This document shows positions 59,433 to 64,000 of a DNA stretch of 64,000 nt, piece after piece. The DNA comes from Polytrichum commune. Its lineage: Eukaryota; Streptophyta; Polytrichopsida; Polytrichales; Polytrichaceae. Numbering within the stretch: the stretch's first letter is position 1; each line of letters opens with the position of its first letter. Where the stretch lies: contig OX485804.1 of NCBI GenBank assembly GCA_950295325.1, forward strand, positions 67,680,033 to 67,744,032, given 5' to 3'. The notes under the pieces were generated by a model that was not told where the DNA came from, made no database searches, and saw nothing but the letters and a program-made list of their open reading frames with translations. The position numbers and the translations under genes are program-made.

Positions 59433-62400
59433 ATGTTTTTGTCCATGGCTTCCTCATCCACAATTCCATGTGTGTCGGAGATGGTTGAGCTCCGTGCCAC
59501 TGGTGTGGGGATCCCCCTTCTTTTCCCCATACATGCGAACGGATTTGCATCTGTCTATTCCCTAGACCTTAGTATCAGGTTTTCGTTGCAAAACAGTACA
59601 ATATGGGTCGAGCGCGAGATTTATGATACTGCTACTTCTCTTTTGTCATTGACCATGCGTGAGAATCCTAGGGTTGCCGACAGCGGATCGTCAATGTGGG
59701 AACTCTGCGCTGGTAAATACAAGGTGTACGGACTCCCATGTCCTTGCACGAATGTATCCACGGATATCCATACCCCTCCCCATTCCTCTACTTCCACTTT
59801 CAATACTCCTCCCTTGGTCAAAGTTAAGACTGAACCCGGTACGCACACTGTCATACATCTTTCCGATTCCTCCGACGGTGATGATCCCCCCGTATCCACT
59901 CCCATTCACAAGCCATCCCCATCCTCCGTCTGTTCCACCTTTGTTACCCCGCCTCCTCCGTCTCCTCTTCCTCCCTGCCTTTCCAGCCAAACCCCCGAAT
60001 TCCATTCTTCCCTGTCTATGTTCTCTTGCTTCCATGCCCGGTAGGAAGAACATCCTCAAGAAGTTGGATTATGACACCTTACAAATTGAAGAGGTGAATG
60101 ATCTTATGTTTGTCCTACCCCCACTCGGTGTCTCTTCCTCTCATAAGAAGGCCCAATCCATGGACGGCATGGACAAACGCTATGACGGCCATGTTTGGAC
60201 TAAGACCCAGACCACCAATATCACCAATGACATGGGCCTTGCTTTTTGCTCCTCCAGTTGTGTTGGCCACCTCCAATGCCAAAATCCTCAGTGCAATTAC
60301 CTACAACGTGCTCATCGGACTTCCCCGGTCAATGATACTGATTTCGACGGATTCACCAAGGAGCCCTTCCCCGTTGGTGGACCCTTGCCTTTGGGATCCA
60401 CTCTAATGTGCCGGATATGTAAGGAGCCTCCCAAATGCATTGCACCATGTCCTGCCAAAATCTTCTACGTCCACGGCAAAGGCACCACTCAATGTGCATG
60501 TATTCATCTGGGCAACCATCATCATCCCGTCAAGTTTGGCAATTGCAGAGATAGCCAATAGTGCATCGACGCCCTCATCGAGGAGCACGTCGAGCGAACG
60601 CCCCAAGCCACTCATAGCAAAATCGTCCTTGAAGCCAGCAAGGACCTTGTGGGTGAGTTCCTCCTCCGCAATGATACTGATCCTCATCAACTCCTTTCCT
60701 TGGAAGAACTTGAGCCCGTTTTTTATCGTTGCAAGGAGTTGCATTCCCCCCATCTCCGAAACAAGGTTACCACTTTCAAATACTTACGTAGATTGGGGGT
60801 TATGGATGGCATCGCCAAGCTTCGAGGTGTCAGCACCTAGGCCTATGTCCAGCCGAATCAATTCCCAGGCCAAGGTGACGCTACGGACAAGGTTTTCGTT
60901 TTCAAGATGTCCGAGGTCGGCCCTGGTAGTGGGGTCGACTTGGTTAAGCGCATGCAACCTGGCAATGATCTCGAGCATGCTTGGATCATGTCCGACCATG
61001 TCAAACGCATCGCCAAGTGGACCACCATGGCCTGCCACGTATACGACGGAACCTACCAGCGCGTCATGACCATCGCTTGCTGCGACTTCCAATCCGAGGA
61101 CAAGGATGCTCAAGTTCTTTTATGGCATAACCTCAACCACGTCATGGCCCGCCATGGAATCCCCAAGCCCCACTTCAAAAAGGCTTCATGGCAAACAGTG
61201 TCCAAGCCGATTGGAATGCCGTGAGGATTGTTTACGGGTCCGGAGACCCAAAGGTTCCCATCAATGGGCGTGAGAGAACCTGCTACTTCCATTGGACCCA
61301 GTCTTTGGAGAAACACACCAAGCTATATATCAAGCATGACTTGCAAGACCAACACAAACGTCTCTGCCTGCAGTATTGCGACGCATCCTCTATGCTCGAG
61401 GCGGAAATGAGGTACCTCGCCATCAAGGCCTGGTGGGCTTCGTCTAACTGCACCTCCGAGGAGGGGCTGAAACACCTTCAGATTTGGCTGGCCTTCTGGC
61501 ACTTTCGTTATCAACAATGGGGTGGCTTCATGGAATTGGTGTGTCTTTAGTGTTATTGCTATTTGTTTTCTGTTTTATCTTTTTTTTCAAGCTTTTCTTA
61601 TTTCTTGCACACCTTTTCCATTTCGCAGGAGAAAATCATGACCGCCGAGGAATTTGCACAAATGCCCAATTGCAACCTTGCCGAGTCCATTCACAACAAA
61701 TGGCTCCAAGCGTCTGGCAACAAAGGTGGCGATCTATACATGGCCACTGTGGATGACTATATTCGAGCCTTCCTCCAAGTTGTGGCGTACCATCAGTTTC
61801 TTAAGGGTGGCGTTGGGGGCGATGGCCCTAGCAAAGAAGAACTCAAGCTTCGTGTTGCTCAACGTCGTGCTCAACGTACTGGTGACCCTGCTGTCCTGCA
61901 AAAGGTTCTTCTCAACATGCCTGGCGGAGAGGAATTTTGTACTCGTAGTCCCCACCTTGAGGGTGCCGAGGTCTTTGGTTCCCAGAAACGCAAGCCTGAC
62001 ACCCCCATTGGAGCTGATGATGAAACCCACCGCCCCGACACCTTCAACTTCTCTCGCCTTCGTGTCGCTCAGAGAATCACAAGATCTCACGCTTCACCTT
62101 TGCCTACCATCATCGAGGAGTCCTCCCCGACAATGATCGAGGTTCCACCACCCCCTCCTACTGGATTGGATTTCCGTCGTGTCACTGCCGTACAAGAATC
62201 CAATGTCGACGAGAAGCTCTGGCATATTGCTCGAGTTCCTTACAATTCCTCCAAAGCATGTTGGGCCATGCATGCTGTCACCAAGAAGAAATGCACTGCC
62301 AAAATCGTCTTCAACTCCAAGAGCATCCGTGCACCGGCATACATTGGAGTTTGGAACTATTACAAATTCACAACACCTAAGGTCGAGAAGTTTTTTTTTT

Positions 62401-63086
62401 GCCCAGACGACATTGAACGTTGTGTCAAAGGATCCCGTCGCAACTGGGTCGACAAATTCTCTGCAGACCAAGAACGACCTCCAATCCCGCCCGTGTGGCC
62501 TGTCAAAATTGGTACCAACCTCACTCGTCCGGAGATCCTTAAGCTTGAGAACGCCGACTTTCAGCTCCCTCAAAAAGAGCGCATCACGCCCACTCGCTTT
62601 TTCAACACATTGGCTCCTCCACTCGACCTCTCTGGAGTGGACGTTCCTGCCAACCCAGACTCGTATCCTTCTTCCAGGTAGTCCAAGTCTACGAGACGGT
62701 CTGCCACCGCACCATCAACAAAACAAATGCAAATGGTCGCATCTGCACGAGCTATGGATGGGACCATTTTGAAGGTGACCATGATTCCACGCCCTGGATT
62801 TGGTTGCGTTATCATGTTGCAGTTCAAACCTGCACCTACTCAATCAATTTACCAACTCACAGTTAGTTCCATGCCGGAGTGTAATTGCCCGGCCTTCAAG
62901 GATATGATATCAAAGTTCGGCCGTAAACGAAATTCGTTCCTGCATTGTAAGCACCTCTACTTCATATTTGTCAAGGTCTCTAATGTAGACCCTGAAGTTG
63001 ACTTGTTCATTCACGCTCCTACCTTTAGTTTCAATGAGGTCAAACTCATCCTTGAAGGGGGCCTCTTGACACAGTCTACTTCCTAG
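59433..63086 (+). pseudogene. MULE-like transposase with Zn cluster and SWIM finger, copy 2
   Basis: It is colinear with the gene at 38754, including the intron (61539-61628) at the same site after MEL. Landmarks are KRYDGHVWTKTQ, CVGHLQCQNPQCNYL, CPAKIFYV, MTIACCDFQSEDKDAQ, ANSVQADWNAV, CYFHWTQSLEKHTK, AQMPNCNLAESIHNKW and the SWIM finger ECNCPAFKDM..CKHLYFIF. The lesions are a frame change near 60020-60045, stops at 60559-60561, 60838-60840 and 62679-62681, and a one-base loss near 61180-61190 (before GFMANS in copy 1 terms). A proline-rich segment (59760-60010) replaces copy 1's linker. The two copies are well diverged in DNA yet conserved in protein, so they come from different active lineages. 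Confidence 0.75.
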
Positions 63087-63303
63087 AATTACTCTCATCC
63101 TAGCACTACATTTTGTCCTAATGGATGTGGTCAGTTCTGGACCGAATGTGAACTCATAATTGATTGCTATAATAAATATAATCTCATGGATTATTTTTAT
63201 TCTCTTCAAATTTTTGTATTACAATATTCAAATGTTCCATGTCTCTATTTCCCGGTTGATCATTTCATGTTCATTTTGAAGGTGCTACCTATGTCTATCA
63301 AAT

Positions 63304-63816
63304 CTACTTCCGTTTCGCCAACCTTCTAGATGTTTCATCGTCCCTTCTTGATGGAGGTGGACCCGGTCGAACCAAATCAATGTATGACACCGTTTTATCC
63401 CTCATTCGATTCTTTAGTGGACGACGATGCGGCGACAATCCTCTCATCCTCTCGCGAAACGACAAAGACCTCGAACATTCGCCTACTACCTTCACCTCAT
63501 CCTCCCCGTTCGTCGTCTTCTCTTCATTCAAATCAACGTCTTCATTCACATCAGCGTCCTTCTCCTGCACATCCGCTCGCGTTTTATTTTTCTTTGCATA
63601 TTGTTTCTGCTCCTCCTGCATCCTCCACCTCCAAGCTTGTGTGGACTGCGAAAATAGAGTGAGTTCGTAGTCATCAGTACATTGCTTTCCAACACCTTTG
63701 TCATGTTCCGGCGATGGATTAAAAGGAACATGGGGATCTTCTAGACTCCTAATCTCCTTCTCCCATCCTAGGCCAGCGAACATGTCTCTCTCCTCTCCCA
63801 TTGTGTCCCTAAACAC
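63304..63816 (-). CDS. Hypothetical charged protein, 3' of MULE copy 2
   Basis: A 170-codon frame starts MFRDTMGEERDMF. It has an acidic middle (DVQEKDADVNEDVDLNEEK) and a basic end (RERMRGLSPHRRPLKNRMRD). It converges on the MULE gene. There is no recognised domain, and it could be an exon of a gene extending beyond the window or a chance frame. Confidence 0.3.
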   Translation of the reverse strand: MFRDTMGEERDMFAGLGWEKEIRSLEDPHVPFNPSPEHDKGVGKQCTDDYELTLFSQSTQAWRWRMQEEQKQYAKKNKTRADVQEKDADVNEDVDLNEEKTTNGEDEVKVVGECSRSLSFRERMRGLSPHRRPLKNRMRDKTVSYIDLVRPGPPPSRRDDETSRRLAKRK

Positions 63817-64000
63817 TCTACATCCGTATTGGATACGAGTCTACCTTATGTCCTTATATATTTTGAGCTGAAGATAATATCTTCAAACAATAAGTGTGCG
63901 AGTCCAAGCTCTAGAGTTGACTCACACATAGAACAAATATAAAAGTGATGGAATAAAAACGAAGCAAGTTGGTCGCCATTTGTATTTTGTTTGACTAATT
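63817..64000. other. Right edge, no feature seen
   Basis: The last bases are AT-rich, with no frame, repeat or element end that I can identify. Confidence 0.5.

Overview
The window looks like nuclear DNA of a large, repeat-rich eukaryotic genome, most likely a green plant or a streptophyte alga. The reasons are spliceosomal introns with ordinary GT..AG ends, plant-style Ty3/gypsy retroelements (one primed by initiator tRNA-Met), hAT-like and Mutator-like DNA transposons with matching target-site duplications (TSDs), a LINE with an RNase H domain, and long satellite arrays. Nothing bacterial or organellar is visible. I cannot name the species, and I see no conserved single-copy housekeeping gene.

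Layout. 1-6770: the 3' part of a LINE (RNase H, zinc knuckle, possible C-terminal nuclease), split by a non-autonomous hAT element that is itself split by a 2.3 kb solo LTR. 6775-7660, 12040-13700 and 22105-22380: a ~139 bp satellite whose unit carries a 22 bp perfect palindrome centred on CTCGGATCCGAG. 7766-11997 and 22523-30560 (minus strand): two paralogous multi-exon genes coding for a ParB-like domain followed by a circularly ordered (beta-class-like) N4/N6 DNA-methyltransferase-like domain. The first has in-frame stops; the second looks open through about 13 exons. 13701-22099: a deleted gypsy element with a 5 bp TSD inside the satellite, carrying a second hAT copy. 30568-38075: a complete 7.5 kb LTR element with 969 bp LTRs that look identical, inserted 7 bp upstream of the start codon of the second ParB-methyltransferase gene. 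38754-42401 and 59433-63086: two decayed MULE-like transposase genes. 44220-48130: a degraded gag-like coiled-coil gene in TCCGGA-rich DNA. 48655-58640: more of the 139 bp satellite, then 191 bp and 96 bp tandem repeats, riddled with solo LTRs of one family.

How it fits together. The mobile elements are nested, and their order can be read from exact TSDs. The satellite is a repeated landing site. The part I find most unusual is the ParB-methyltransferase pair: both genes have the same orientation and intron pattern, and both have palindromic arrays beyond their 3' ends. The second gene also holds two more palindromic repeat families in its introns (one sharing the CTCGGATCCGAG core, one built on TTTCGG-NN-CCGAAA). 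ParB proteins of bacteria bind palindromic sites, so protein and repeats may be functionally linked. That is a hypothesis, not something the sequence proves.

Exon boundaries were placed by eye from splice consensus, open frames and paralogue comparison, so they may be off by a few bases.
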